Part shown: one piece after another, positions 7,547 to 16,496 of the stretch
Layout: each line of letters begins with the position of its first letter
Position numbering within the stretch: the stretch's first letter is position 1
Assembly (NCBI RefSeq): GCF_003403015.1
Contig: NZ_QURL01000003.1
Location: 124,001-188,000, forward strand
Direction: 5' to 3'
DNA length: 64,000 nt
Source: Fulvimarina endophytica
Lineage (GTDB): Bacteria > Pseudomonadota > Alphaproteobacteria > Rhizobiales > Rhizobiaceae
Position numbers and translations under genes: made by a program
The notes under the pieces: generated by a model
Told to the model about the DNA's origin: nothing
What the model saw: the letters and a program-made list of their open reading frames with translations, nothing else
The model's database searches: none

Positions 7547-8944
7547 TCACGATTCCAGCGCCTGCCGCAGCCAGGAACCGATCCTCGGATCGGCCATCTG
7601 GGCGACGTTGAACCGCATCCGGTCCGGCGCCGTCTCGCCGAGGCTGAAGACGTTGCCGGGCGCAAGGACGATCCCGTCCGCCATGGCGAAACGCGCGAGC
7701 GATCCGGCATCGCGCCCGTCCGGCAGTCGGCACCACAGATAGAACCCGCCCCTCGGCTCCAGAAAGGGCCGGATGCCGAGTTCCTCCAGCGATCGCGCCA
7801 CCTCCCGGCGGCGCCGGGCGAGCCGGCTGCGCAGCCCCGCCAGATGCTTGCGATAGCTGCCATCGGCCAGGGCGCCGTGGACGATCTCGGCGGCAACGGG
7901 GCTCGGCCCGCCGAAATTCGTCGCGATCTGCAGGTCGATCAGGCCCTCGATCCAGTCCGCCCGCGCCGCGATGTAACCGCAGCGGATCGAGGCCGAGAGG
8001 GTCTTGGAGAAGCTGCCGATCCGCACGACCCGGGACAGGCCGTCGAGAACGGCGAGGCGGGGCGAGGGCTCGGGCTCGAAATCGGCGAAGATGTCGTCCT
8101 CGACGATCGTCACCTCGTGGTCCGCGGCAAGAGAGAGGATGCGGTGCGCGGTCTGCGGCGACAGCGATGCCCCGGTCGGATTGTGGATGGCGGAGTTCGT
8201 CACGTAGAGGCGCGGGCGGTGCTCCTTCACCGCCTGTGCGAAGGCCGAAGGATCGGGTCCGGTGGGTGTCATCGCGACGCCGACGATCTTCACCCGGTGG
8301 GCGCGCATGAGAGCCTGGAAGTTGAAGTAGCAGGGATCGTCCAGAAGCACCGTATCGCCCGGCTGCAGGAGGAGGCGGCAGACGAGGTCGATCGCCTGGG
8401 TGCCCGAGGCGGTGAGGAGGATCTGGTCGGGCCCCGCCTCGATGCCCTCGGCCGCGAACTGCCGGGCGAGCAGGCCGCGCAGGGCGAGGGAGCCCCGCAC
8501 CGGGCCGTAATCGGACAGGAGCGCGTCGTGCGAGCGGGTGAGCCGCCGCATCGCCCGCCGGATCGCCGGGTTCGCCATCCAGTCGGCGGGCAGCCAGCCG
8601 CATCCCGGCCGCAGCATGTCCGCGCCCCCGTCGAGGGACTGGCGCGAGACCCAGAACGGATCGACGGCCCGGTTCGACCGGGGCTCGACCTCCGAGAGCG
8701 CAAGGGGCAGGCTGCCGGCGACGTAGAAGCCGGAGCCCGGCCGCGAATGGATCAGGCCTTCCGCCACGAGCCGGTCATAGGCCTCGGCGACCGTCGAGGG
8801 CGAAAGCTGCATGGACCGCGCAAGGCCCCGGATCGAGGGAAGCTTCTCGGCCGGGGCGAGTTCCCGCGTCGAGACCTTGCGCCGGATCGCGTCCATGACG
8901 GCGCCCGTGCGCGTGCCCTTGCCCGATGCGGCCTCCGGTTCCAT
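7547..8944 (-). CDS. MocR-type GntR regulator with aminotransferase domain
   Basis: A 465-residue MocR protein: a GntR winged helix at residues 1 to about 80 (LPSIRGLARSMQLSPSTVAEAYDRL) joined to a fold-type I aminotransferase domain. The PLP lysine is Lys314 in GSFSKTLSASIRCGY, and the nearby Asp and Asn of the cofactor site occur in HNPTG and EDDIFADF. MocR proteins sense PLP or an amino compound and control a divergent gene. Here the divergent partner is an EamA carrier followed by a DapA-like enzyme. The ATG at 8944 is preferred over an upstream ATG because GGGAGGGG precedes it. A strong inverted repeat lies in the divergent gap. Confidence 0.9.
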   Translation of the reverse strand: MEPEAASGKGTRTGAVMDAIRRKVSTRELAPAEKLPSIRGLARSMQLSPSTVAEAYDRLVAEGLIHSRPGSGFYVAGSLPLALSEVEPRSNRAVDPFWVSRQSLDGGADMLRPGCGWLPADWMANPAIRRAMRRLTRSHDALLSDYGPVRGSLALRGLLARQFAAEGIEAGPDQILLTASGTQAIDLVCRLLLQPGDTVLLDDPCYFNFQALMRAHRVKIVGVAMTPTGPDPSAFAQAVKEHRPRLYVTNSAIHNPTGASLSPQTAHRILSLAADHEVTIVEDDIFADFEPEPSPRLAVLDGLSRVVRIGSFSKTLSASIRCGYIAARADWIEGLIDLQIATNFGGPSPVAAEIVHGALADGSYRKHLAGLRSRLARRRREVARSLEELGIRPFLEPRGGFYLWCRLPDGRDAGSLARFAMADGIVLAPGNVFSLGETAPDRMRFNVAQMADPRIGSWLRQALES

Positions 8945-9016
8945 CGCCCCTCCCACCCTTCGGCCCGAACCATGCGGCTCGAACCATGCGGCCTCGACCG
9001 TACCGATCGAAGGACC

Positions 9017-9047
9017 CATACAGTTCGGCGCAACCGTATGCAACTGT
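9017..9047. promoter_or_regulatory. Overlapping inverted repeats, candidate MocR operator
   Basis: CATACAGTT (9017-9025) and AACCGTATG (9032-9040) form a 9-bp inverted repeat with one mismatch around a 6-bp centre. A second pair, ACAGTT (9020-9025) and AACTGT (9042-9047), overlaps it. The position between divergent mocR and EamA genes fits an operator controlling both. Confidence 0.55.
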
Positions 9048-9107
9048 CGCTGTCGGACCCTGCGCCTGCCGGGCTATCGAAGAGACCGGCAGTGATGGGA
9101 GGCGGGG

Positions 9108-9971
9108 ATGGACCGGACAGCGTCAGGATGGGGCAGCGGCCTTCTCGGCGTCGTCATCTTCAGCGGCTCGCTTCCCGCCACGCGCATTGCCGTCGGCGGG
9201 TTCCCGCCCCTGTTCCTCACCTCGACGCGCGCGGTCATCGCGGCCGTACTGGCGGCCGCGCTCCTTGCCGCCATGCGCCAGGCGCGGCCCCGGGCGGGCG
9301 ATCTCGTGCCCCTCCTCCTCGTCTCGCTCGGCGTCGTCGCCGGTTTCCCGCTGCTGACGGCACTCGCGCTCCAGCACGTCACCGCGGCCCATTCGATCGT
9401 CTTCATCGGGCTCCTTCCCCTCGCCACCGCCGTCTTCGGCGTGGTGCGGGGCGGCGAGCGGCCGAGGCGCGCCTTCTGGGTGTTCTCGATCCTCGGATCC
9501 GCGGCGGTGGCGGGCTTTGCCCTCGCCGAGGGCGGCGCGGCCTCCTCCACGGGCGACCTCCTGATGCTCGCCGCCATCCTCCTTTGCGCGCTCGGCTATG
9601 CCGAAGGGGCGACCCTGTCGCGCCGGCTCGGCGGCTGGCAGGTCATCTCCTGGTCGCTCCTCCTCTCGGCTCCGGCCATGGCCGTCGTCGCGCTCGCGAC
9701 CTCGCCGGGGAACTTCGGCCTCGTCACCCTGCCGGAATGGCTGGGCCTTGCCTATGTCTCGGTCTTTTCGATGCTGGTCGGCTTCGTGTTCTGGTATCAT
9801 GGCCTCGCGCTCGGGGGCATTGCCGGGGTCGGCCAGCTCCAGCTCCTCCAGCCCTTTTTCGGCCTGGCGCTGGCCGGGCTGCTTCTGGCCGAGCCCGTCG
9901 CCCCGCAGATGGTCCTCGTCGCGGGGCTCGTCACCCTCTGCGTCTTCGCAGCAAAAAGGTTCGCCCGTTGA
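9108..9971 (+). CDS. EamA/DMT-superfamily transporter
   Basis: A 287-residue inner-membrane protein with about ten helices in two EamA repeats, the layout of drug/metabolite exporters. Its stop codon overlaps the start of the DapA-like gene (TTGA), so the two are translationally coupled and very likely one operon. The divergent MocR gene and its operator suggest regulation by an amino compound. A plausible role is export of an amino acid or of a product related to the downstream aldolase, but the substrate cannot be read from sequence. Confidence 0.87.
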   Translation: MDRTASGWGSGLLGVVIFSGSLPATRIAVGGFPPLFLTSTRAVIAAVLAAALLAAMRQARPRAGDLVPLLLVSLGVVAGFPLLTALALQHVTAAHSIVFIGLLPLATAVFGVVRGGERPRRAFWVFSILGSAAVAGFALAEGGAASSTGDLLMLAAILLCALGYAEGATLSRRLGGWQVISWSLLLSAPAMAVVALATSPGNFGLVTLPEWLGLAYVSVFSMLVGFVFWYHGLALGGIAGVGQLQLLQPFFGLALAGLLLAEPVAPQMVLVAGLVTLCVFAAKRFAR

Positions 9972-10882
9972 CCATCGCCACGTCGTCCCACCCGTTTTCC
10001 GGCCTCTCCGCTTTTCCCGTCACGCCCGCCGATCAAGACGGCCGCGTCGATGCCGACGCGCTGGCGCGCACGGTCGAGCGCCTCGTCGAGGTGAAGGTGG
10101 ATTCGATCGGCCTCCTCGGCTCGACGGGCATCTATGCCTATCTTTCGCGAACGGAGCGGCGGCGCGCCGTCGAGGCTGCGGCCGAATGCGCGAAGGGGCG
10201 CGTGCCCCTTATCGTCGGCGTCGGCGCGCTGCGGACCGACGAGGCCCTCGATCTCGCGCGCGATGCGGAGGCGGCGGGCGCGGACGCGCTCCTCATGGCG
10301 CCGGTCTCCTATACGCCCCTCACCCAGGACGAGGCGTTCGAGCACTACAGGATCGTGGCGGCGGCCTCGGCCCTGCCCTTCTGCATCTACAACAATCCCG
10401 GCACCACCCATTTCACCTTCGGCATCGAGCTTCTGGAACGCCTCTCGGCCCTGCCCACCATCCGGGCCGTGAAGATGCCGCTTCCGGCCTCGGGGGACGT
10501 GGCCGGGGAGCTGGCGCTCCTCAGGGCCCGCACGGACATGTCCGTCGGCTATAGCGGCGACTGGGGCACGGCCGACGCGATGCTGGCGGGGGCCGACGCC
10601 TTCTTCAGCGTCCTCGGCGGTCTCCTGCCGCGACCGGTGCTCGCCCTCCTTCGCGCGGGCAAGGCCGGCGACGAGCGCGAGGCGCGGCGCCTCGACGAGG
10701 AGCTGCGGCCGCTCTGGGAGACGTTCAGGGCTTATGGCAGCCTGCGGGTGATCTATGTCCTGCGCGACGCCCTCGGAATGGAACCGGCCGCCCTGCCGCT
10801 GCCGCTGCGCCCCCTCGCCCCCGAAGCGAGGGATCGGGTGCTGCGCGCAGCCGAGCCCGTGCTGATGTCCGATACCCGTTAG
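9968..10882 (+). CDS. Dihydrodipicolinate synthase (DapA) family aldolase/lyase
   Basis: A 304-residue class I aldolase-type TIM barrel of the DapA/N-acetylneuraminate lyase family. Visible hallmarks are the LLGSTGIYAYLS loop, the IYNNPGTTHF motif with the active tyrosine, and the Schiff-base lysine in RAVKMP. The start is TTG, overlapping the EamA stop, with AAAAAGG about eight bases upstream; no ATG fits. The lysine-pathway enzyme would normally carry GTTGE in the first loop; here it is GSTGI, so a different 2-oxo-acid substrate is likely. Coupled to the EamA exporter and probably under MocR control. Confidence 0.85.
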   Translation: MTIATSSHPFSGLSAFPVTPADQDGRVDADALARTVERLVEVKVDSIGLLGSTGIYAYLSRTERRRAVEAAAECAKGRVPLIVGVGALRTDEALDLARDAEAAGADALLMAPVSYTPLTQDEAFEHYRIVAAASALPFCIYNNPGTTHFTFGIELLERLSALPTIRAVKMPLPASGDVAGELALLRARTDMSVGYSGDWGTADAMLAGADAFFSVLGGLLPRPVLALLRAGKAGDEREARRLDEELRPLWETFRAYGSLRVIYVLRDALGMEPAALPLPLRPLAPEARDRVLRAAEPVLMSDTR

Positions 10883-10944
10883 ACGGGGGCGCGGGGATCG
10901 ACCTCGCGAACCGGGGTGGGACGAGGCCGGCGACATCAAGGAGA

Positions 10945-10983
10945 CGTCTGCCCGGAAGGCCTGGGAAACGGGCCGGGCAGACG
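10945..10983. terminator. Hairpin between convergent genes
   Basis: CGTCTGCCCGG and CCGGGCAGACG form a perfect 11-bp stem with a 17-base loop, placed between the converging dapA-like and catB genes. No poly-T tract follows, so it may act as a bidirectional structure rather than a classical intrinsic terminator. Confidence 0.6.
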
Positions 10984-10990
10984 CTGACGC

Positions 10991-11641
10991 TCAGGTCTGA
11001 AGCCGAGTGCAAGGCTCGACGACCATCCGCCAGTGGCGATGGAGTGCCGAGATATCGCCACTGGTAAGGAGCGACATGGCCCCTTTCAGATGGTCATCGC
11101 TCCAGTTCCACCAGGCAAGTTCCAGAAGCCTCTCGATATCGGCCTCGTCGAACCGCTTGCGGATCGTCCTGGCGGGATTGCCGCCGACAATGGCGTAAGG
11201 CTCGACGTCCCGGGCGACCAGAGCCCGCGTGCCGATGACCGCTCCGTCCCCGACTTTGACCCCTGGCATGATGATCGCCTCCGATCCAATCCAGACATCA
11301 TTGCCGATCACCGTGTCTCCGGCGGGTTCGAAGCCGTTTCGCGCGCCTTCGAAGGCTGCGACCTCCGGCATCCAGTGGAAAGGAAACGTGCTGATCCAGT
11401 CGTACCGGTGCCCTTGGTTGCCGGCCATGATGAAGGCCGCGCCCGAACCGATGGAGCAGAAAGACCCGATGACGAGCTTGTCGACGCCCTCGTGCGGGAG
11501 GAGGAACCGGGCGCAGTCATCGAAGCCGTGACCGTGATAGTAGCCGGAATAATAGCTGTAGCGCCCCACCCGGATATTGGGATTGGTGACGAGGCGATCG
11601 AGCGTGATGCCCTTGAAGGGGCTCTCGAAGACGTTGTGCAT
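10991..11641 (-). CDS. catB: CatB-type xenobiotic acetyltransferase
   Basis: A 216-residue left-handed beta-helix acyltransferase of the type B chloramphenicol/streptogramin acetyltransferase (XAT) family. The match is close along the whole length: [45 protein letters not shown], and the IMAGNQGHR motif with catalytic His78, then hexapeptide repeats ([25 protein letters not shown]). Known members transfer acetyl from acetyl-CoA to chloramphenicol or related alcohols. It is a single chromosomal gene without integron or IS signatures. Actual resistance cannot be inferred, since many chromosomal XATs have unknown natural acceptors. Confidence 0.92.
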   Translation of the reverse strand: MHNVFESPFKGITLDRLVTNPNIRVGRYSYYSGYYHGHGFDDCARFLLPHEGVDKLVIGSFCSIGSGAAFIMAGNQGHRYDWISTFPFHWMPEVAAFEGARNGFEPAGDTVIGNDVWIGSEAIIMPGVKVGDGAVIGTRALVARDVEPYAIVGGNPARTIRKRFDEADIERLLELAWWNWSDDHLKGAMSLLTSGDISALHRHWRMVVEPCTRLQT

Positions 11642-12074
11642 GAATGTGTACCGTTTGTTCGCAATCTGCGCATGCGGCTATGGCTCACCCGAAATCCTTG
11701 GGGTGAGGGACGGCTGACGATCCGTTGGATCGTTGCCCCAGCTTCCAGCGTCAGGGACGGGGAAGCGCGATGCGGGTGGTTCGATCTGCAAACTTCATCC
11801 TGTTAACATGGCCCAGACGGCGGATGATGCCAAGGGCGCCGCAGGCTACGACGAACCCGAATGGCACCAATCGGGAAAGGAGCAGTCTGCACTTGATGTG
11901 CCTCCCATGCCCCGCCGCGACCGCGTCTTCTCGGCCGGGGGCCTTCGGATCACGCAAGGAAATCTGCGGACAAAAGTATCGATCAAGCAAATATTCAGGT
12001 TTCCTTGCTTTCCCACATCAACAAGATCTTCATTCCGGTCTGCGATCGTGCCGTGTACAACGGAGATGGCAGTA
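11642..12074. other. Divergent intergenic region, less GC-rich than its surroundings
   Basis: About 430 bp between catB and the first GGDEF gene. It is visibly richer in A and T than the genes beside it, especially about 11960-12075, and should carry both divergent promoters. The open frame of the GGDEF gene continues upstream through it, but that part has no domain and no good ribosome site. I recognise no RNA gene. Confidence 0.5.
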
Positions 12075-12929
12075 ATGCAGCGGGCGATGACAGCATGGTT
12101 GGACCGGCAGATCCAGATGGATCTCCACCGGGATTTCAACCTCGCCCGCTTCGCCCTCAGCGTCACGGCGAAGGCCCTCGTCCTCGCATGCACCATCAAT
12201 GCGCTCGCTCACTGCGCGCTCGAAGCCGCCGGCCTCCTGCCCTATCCTCTCGGCGAGGCCCTCGTCGTCGGCTTCGTGACGACGGCGAAGATCACCGTCG
12301 CGGTCACGCTCTTCCTGACGCTGACCATCGGCCAGGCGATCCGCAAGCTCGCGATCCAGCGCAATGCCTTCGAGCATCTGAGCTCGACCGACGCGCTTTC
12401 GGGCGTGCGCAACCGGCGCGCCTTCTTCGAGGAATTCGAGGGCGCGACCCAGGACGGCGCGTTGATCCTGATCGATATCGACCGCTTCAAGGCGATCAAC
12501 GACACCTATGGCCATCCGGCGGGTGACGCGGTCATCGAGGGGGTCGGGCACACGCTCACCGCCGTCTTCGCCGGGCTTCCCGCCATCATCGGGCGGGTCG
12601 GCGGCGAGGAATTCGCGGTGTTCCTTCCCGCCATCGCCGGCAGCCGGGCGGATCATGCGGAAGCGGCCCGCGCGGCTGTCGCCGCAATGGTCGTTGCGGG
12701 CGTCGAGGGACCGGTCACGGTCAGCCTCGGCGTCGCCGCCTGCCGGCCGGCGCGCCCCGCCATCGAAACCTACGCGGCCGCCGATCGCGCCCTCTATCTC
12801 GCCAAGGCCGGAGGGCGCAACCGCACCGCGCGCGAGGCCGATCTTTCAGCGCTGGCACGCCTTCAGGAGCCGCGAGCGGCCGGGGACCCGCCGGGGGACG
12901 GCCTGCGCCTCTCCCCGGTCTCCGCCTGA
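12075..12929 (+). CDS. Membrane GGDEF protein (diguanylate cyclase)
   Basis: A 284-residue inner-membrane protein: a short cytoplasmic start, two hydrophobic helices (about residues 20-44 and 54-76), then a GGDEF domain from about residue 92 to 250. The active loop reads GGEEF and the LSSTDALSGVRNRRAF entry motif is intact, so cyclic-di-GMP synthesis is expected. The inhibitory RxxD site is absent. The ATG at 12075 has GGAG nine bases upstream; an ATG at 12066 is an alternative. It converges with a second GGDEF gene. Confidence 0.87.
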   Translation: MQRAMTAWLDRQIQMDLHRDFNLARFALSVTAKALVLACTINALAHCALEAAGLLPYPLGEALVVGFVTTAKITVAVTLFLTLTIGQAIRKLAIQRNAFEHLSSTDALSGVRNRRAFFEEFEGATQDGALILIDIDRFKAINDTYGHPAGDAVIEGVGHTLTAVFAGLPAIIGRVGGEEFAVFLPAIAGSRADHAEAARAAVAAMVVAGVEGPVTVSLGVAACRPARPAIETYAAADRALYLAKAGGRNRTAREADLSALARLQEPRAAGDPPGDGLRLSPVSA

Positions 12930-12965
12930 AGAGCCTGAAGGATCGAAGACGGATCCTGCCTCTCC

Positions 12966-12999
12966 CGGGCCTCGCGACGGGCGGTCTTCGCGACGCCCG
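12966..12999. terminator. Imperfect hairpin between convergent GGDEF genes
   Basis: CGGGCCTCGCG and CGCGACGCCCG pair at 9 of 11 positions across a 12-base loop. It could end transcription of either converging gene. No poly-T tract is present. Confidence 0.3.
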
Positions 13000-13012
13000 A
13001 GGGGGCCGTTTC

Positions 13013-14332
13013 TCAGGCGCCCTGAACGGCGTGTTCGCCGCGCCCTTCCGCCTCTTCGCCGCCGGCCTCGGAACCGGCCCTGGAAACGGCCGCCTGATGG
13101 TAGCGGTTCCGGCCCGCCCGCTTGGCGACATAGAGCGCGCCGTCGGCATCCTTGAGAAGGGTCGCGAGATCGTGGCCCGGTCCCGCCGTCGCCCCGCCGA
13201 TGCTGACGCCGACGAGCACGCTCGTCGCGGCACCGATGGCGATCGGACGGGCATTGGCCCGGATGATCCGATCCGCGATCGCCGCGGCCGCCCGGCTGTC
13301 GGTCTTGTGCAGGAGGCAGACGAATTCGTCCCCGCCGATCCGGAACGTCTCGTCCCCCTTACGCACCTCGCCGCTGATGCGTTCGGCGACGATCTTCAGG
13401 ACATGGTCTCCGGCGGCATGGCCATGCTCGTCGTTGACCGCCTTGAACCGGTCGAGGTCGAGGCACAGCAGCGTCGTGTCGTAGGGGTCGGGATCGTCCG
13501 CCTGGCCGGGCCCCTGCGCGAGGAGCCTGTCGAGACGCTTCCGGTTCGCAAGCCCCGTCAGGGGATCGGAATGGGCGATGTCGATCAGCTTGCGCTCGGC
13601 TTCGAACTTGCGCATCAGAAGCGCGTTGTTCTGCAGGGTGACGGCGCACAGGCCGATCACCAAAGCGAGCGAGAAGACCGCGAGGAGCCCCATTCCCGGC
13701 TGGGGCATGCCGGCCGCCGCAAGGCCGAAGGGGAGGTAGCACAGAAGCATGCAGAGAACCCCGAATCGGGGCGTCGCCGCATTGCGCGTCGAGACGATGC
13801 TCACCGTGCCCGCCACGTTGAACGCCGCAAGCATGGCGAGGGGCATCAGGCCGCTCGACAAAGTGAGCGCGGTCCCGATGCCGTAGACGAGGATCCACAG
13901 GAGACCGCCGAGGAGGACGATGGCGTGCTCGAATTCCAGATCGTCGGGCGCCACCCGTCCGGCATTGATGCGGCCGATGCCGCGCAGCCGGTAGCCGGTG
14001 ATGGCGAGATCGACCAGCACCCATGCGATCGGCCATGTGGAGCCCGTCATGGCCGTCGTCATGCCGGCCGTGAACAGCACGGTGAGCGAGCCCATGAGCA
14101 GGGGGGCCGACTGGAGATTCGTATTGGTCAGCATCCACGCCCGCTTTTCCGGGGTGTCGTCGCGGGAGGGAGAGGTGAGAATCCGATAGGCGGCGATCAG
14201 CCATCGCCCGAGCGAAACCGCGTGCCGTCTGGTGTCCTGTCTCAAACCTTTGCGTGCCTTATGATCGCTTCGCGTGCGTCCGCTGCCGTTTCGTTTCAGG
14301 TTATAGTGCGCTCGCGTGAAGGAAATCGGCAA
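13013..14332 (-). CDS. Multi-span membrane GGDEF protein (diguanylate cyclase)
   Basis: A 439-residue protein with an N-terminal membrane region of about five or six helices (roughly residues 75-240), then a GGDEF domain at about 255-415. The active loop GGDEF is intact, and RKGD five residues before it is a complete inhibitory I-site, so product-feedback control is likely. The entry motif is AHSDPLTGLANRKRLD. The longest frame begins with TTG at 14332; no ATG occurs before the first membrane helix, so a TTG start nearby is likely but its exact place is uncertain. The last 25 residues are Glu/Ala/Gly-rich and probably disordered. Confidence 0.85.
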   Translation of the reverse strand: MPISFTRAHYNLKRNGSGRTRSDHKARKGLRQDTRRHAVSLGRWLIAAYRILTSPSRDDTPEKRAWMLTNTNLQSAPLLMGSLTVLFTAGMTTAMTGSTWPIAWVLVDLAITGYRLRGIGRINAGRVAPDDLEFEHAIVLLGGLLWILVYGIGTALTLSSGLMPLAMLAAFNVAGTVSIVSTRNAATPRFGVLCMLLCYLPFGLAAAGMPQPGMGLLAVFSLALVIGLCAVTLQNNALLMRKFEAERKLIDIAHSDPLTGLANRKRLDRLLAQGPGQADDPDPYDTTLLCLDLDRFKAVNDEHGHAAGDHVLKIVAERISGEVRKGDETFRIGGDEFVCLLHKTDSRAAAAIADRIIRANARPIAIGAATSVLVGVSIGGATAGPGHDLATLLKDADGALYVAKRAGRNRYHQAAVSRAGSEAGGEEAEGRGEHAVQGA

Positions 14333-14499
14333 CAGGAATAATTACGAAAAAGTGAACAATAGGGCCGAATGATCTTCAGTCCCGGCTACCGATCGGCTTG
14401 CCGAGTCCGGCGATCGGCCCGTCCGGACCCTCGAATGATCCGAAGGCCGGGTTCCATCCTCGCTTCCGTACCAGAGCCGGAACGCTACCGGCAGGCCGG

Positions 14500-15834
14500 T
14501 CACGCCGCCGGCAGGTCGAGCCGGGCGCGAAGACCACCGGCGGGGGACGGTCCGAGCGACAGGGAGCCGCCATAGAGCCGGGCGAGATCCTGGGCGATGG
14601 CAAGGCCGAGGCCGGAGCCCGACAGGGTCTCGTCGAGGCGCTCGCCGCGCTTCAGCGCCCTTGCGGCATCCTCCGCGCTCATTCCGGGGCCGTCGTCGTC
14701 GACGGTGATGGCGAGGACGCCGTCGTAGACGCTCGCCTCGAGGCGCAGACGGCCCCGCGCATGGGTGCAGGCGTTCTCGCCGAGCGGCCCGATCATCTCG
14801 GCCAGATCGTCCGGATCGCCGGCAAAGCGCGCATTGGGCGAGACCATGGTCTCCAGCTGCAACCGCCGGGCCTCGATGATCGGGCGAAGGACGAGGAGGA
14901 TGTCGTCGACCACCGGCCCCACCGGCGCCGCGCCGTTGCGCCGGCGCGCCTCGGCCCTTGCCCGGCCGAGCCGCCTCTCGATGACGCGCTCCATCAGCCG
15001 GGCGGCGGGCAGGCCCGAGCCACCTGCCGGCTCGTGGCGCTCCAGCGCGTTGCGGACCACCGAGAGCGGGGTTTTCAGCGCATGGGACAGATCGGCGAGA
15101 TGGTCGCGGGCCCGGCCGACGACGCTGCGATTGGCGATAAGGAGCGCGTTGATCTCCTCGGCGAGCGGCGCGATCTCGCGATAGGACTGGGGCGGCAGGT
15201 CCGCCCGCTCGCCCGCCCGCACCCGGCGCAGGTCGGCGGTGAGGCGGCTGAGGGGCTTCAGCCCGAGATGCACCTGCAAAGCGATCATCGCGGTAAGGCC
15301 GATGCCGAGGAAGAGGAAGGCGATCGTCAGGGGACGGATCGCCTCGCCGACCGCCCCGTCGATCTCGGCTTGCGGAGCCGTCACCAGAACCTCGAGCGGT
15401 TCGCCGAATTCTGGCGTCGGCACCGAGCGGGACAGGACCAGCAGCGCCTCCCCGTTCGGGCCGGTCCCCCCTTCGGCGTCGAGGCGCGCGCCGGCGAGGG
15501 AGGGCGAGGAGAGGACTGGTGAGCCGGCGAAGCCGACCTGCCAGTACCAGCCGGACAAGGGCCGCAGGAAGCGCGCATCGCTCGGCGGATCGGGAAGGGT
15601 CAGGGCGCCGGTCGGCGAGACGCGGACGGAGCCGACGAGGGAGAGGAGGTCTTCCCGGAGCTCCGTCCGGTAGCGCTCGGTCACGAAGTCGGAGAGGCCG
15701 CGCGTCAGGACAGATCCCGCGCCCGCGAGGGTCGCGAGGATCAGCCCGGCGGCGATGGCGACGAGGCGCAGCTTCAGGGAGCGGCCGGCGCGCCGCGCCC
15801 GAAGCGGAGATGCGCCGGGTTCGCGTTCCGTCAC
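14500..15834 (-). CDS. PhoQ-type sensor histidine kinase
   Basis: A 444-residue inner-membrane kinase: helix one at about 20-42, a periplasmic sensor of about 120 residues, helix two at about 168-190, HAMP, and the phospho-acceptor box with His251 (LADLSHALKTPLSVV), which is the PhoQ-like form. The ATP-binding part has DDDGPGM and GSGLGLAIA. It overlaps the upstream response regulator by 4 bp and is the last gene of a three-gene operon (PepSY protein, regulator, kinase). A role in sensing envelope or divalent-cation conditions is inferred from similarity to PhoPQ and the PepSY neighbour. Confidence 0.9.
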   Translation of the reverse strand: MTEREPGASPLRARRAGRSLKLRLVAIAAGLILATLAGAGSVLTRGLSDFVTERYRTELREDLLSLVGSVRVSPTGALTLPDPPSDARFLRPLSGWYWQVGFAGSPVLSSPSLAGARLDAEGGTGPNGEALLVLSRSVPTPEFGEPLEVLVTAPQAEIDGAVGEAIRPLTIAFLFLGIGLTAMIALQVHLGLKPLSRLTADLRRVRAGERADLPPQSYREIAPLAEEINALLIANRSVVGRARDHLADLSHALKTPLSVVRNALERHEPAGGSGLPAARLMERVIERRLGRARAEARRRNGAAPVGPVVDDILLVLRPIIEARRLQLETMVSPNARFAGDPDDLAEMIGPLGENACTHARGRLRLEASVYDGVLAITVDDDGPGMSAEDAARALKRGERLDETLSGSGLGLAIAQDLARLYGGSLSLGPSPAGGLRARLDLPAA

Positions 15835-16490
15835 GGCGCGCTCAACCGATAGCCCTCGTTGCGGATCGTCTCGATCCGGTCGCGGCCGATCTTCTTGCGC
15901 AAGCGGCCGATCACGACCTCGAGGGAGGCGAAGTCGCGCTCGGTGCGATCGTCGTAGACATGGTCGCTGAGTTCCGAGCGCGACACCACGCGTCCGCCGT
16001 GATGCATCATGTAGCCGAGGATGCGCGCCTCGAAGGCGGTCAGGCGCAGCGGCATCTCGTCGAGCGTGAAGAGGCCCATCTGGCTGTCGAGGCGCAGCGC
16101 GCCGATCTCGATCGCGGGCGTCGCATGGCCGGCGGCGCGCCGCAGGATGGAGCGGCAGCGCACGACGACCTCCTCCATCTGGAACGGCTTCGTCACGTAG
16201 TCGTCGGCACCGGCCTTGAACGCCTTCGCCTTGTCGGACCAGCTCGCCCGCGCCGTCAGGACGAGGACCGCGAAGTCCCGGCCCTCCGAGCGCCAGCGGC
16301 GCAGGATCTCGACGCCGTCCACGCCGGGAAGGCCGAGATCGAGGATCGCGACGTCGTAGGGGTTGGTCGCGCCGAGGAATTCGCCCTCCCCGCCATCCGC
16401 GGCGATGTCGACCGCGAACCCGCTTTCGGCCATGGCCTGCGACAGCTGGGCGGCGAGCGCCGCGTCATCCTCGACGATCAGGCTGCGCAT
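15831..16490 (-). CDS. PhoP-type response regulator (OmpR family)
   Basis: A 219-residue regulator: receiver domain with Asp51 as phospho-acceptor (VAILDLGLPG), conserved Thr and Lys in LTARAS and DYVTKPF, and a C-terminal winged helix ending IETIRNEGYRLSAP. It is encoded 6 bp after the PepSY gene and overlaps the PhoQ-like kinase start by 4 bp, so all three are co-transcribed and the kinase is its partner. The divergent secreted protein gene at 17037 is the obvious candidate target. Confidence 0.92.
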   Translation of the reverse strand: MRSLIVEDDAALAAQLSQAMAESGFAVDIAADGGEGEFLGATNPYDVAILDLGLPGVDGVEILRRWRSEGRDFAVLVLTARASWSDKAKAFKAGADDYVTKPFQMEEVVVRCRSILRRAAGHATPAIEIGALRLDSQMGLFTLDEMPLRLTAFEARILGYMMHHGGRVVSRSELSDHVYDDRTERDFASLEVVIGRLRKKIGRDRIETIRNEGYRLSAP

Positions 16491-16496
16491 GGCCGC

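Noticed and set aside
7844..9967. Upstream part of a 1,012-residue frame that ends in the DapA-like gene
   Set aside because: This part lies antisense to mocR and out of frame with the EamA gene; only the portion from 9968 has a domain and a fitting start.
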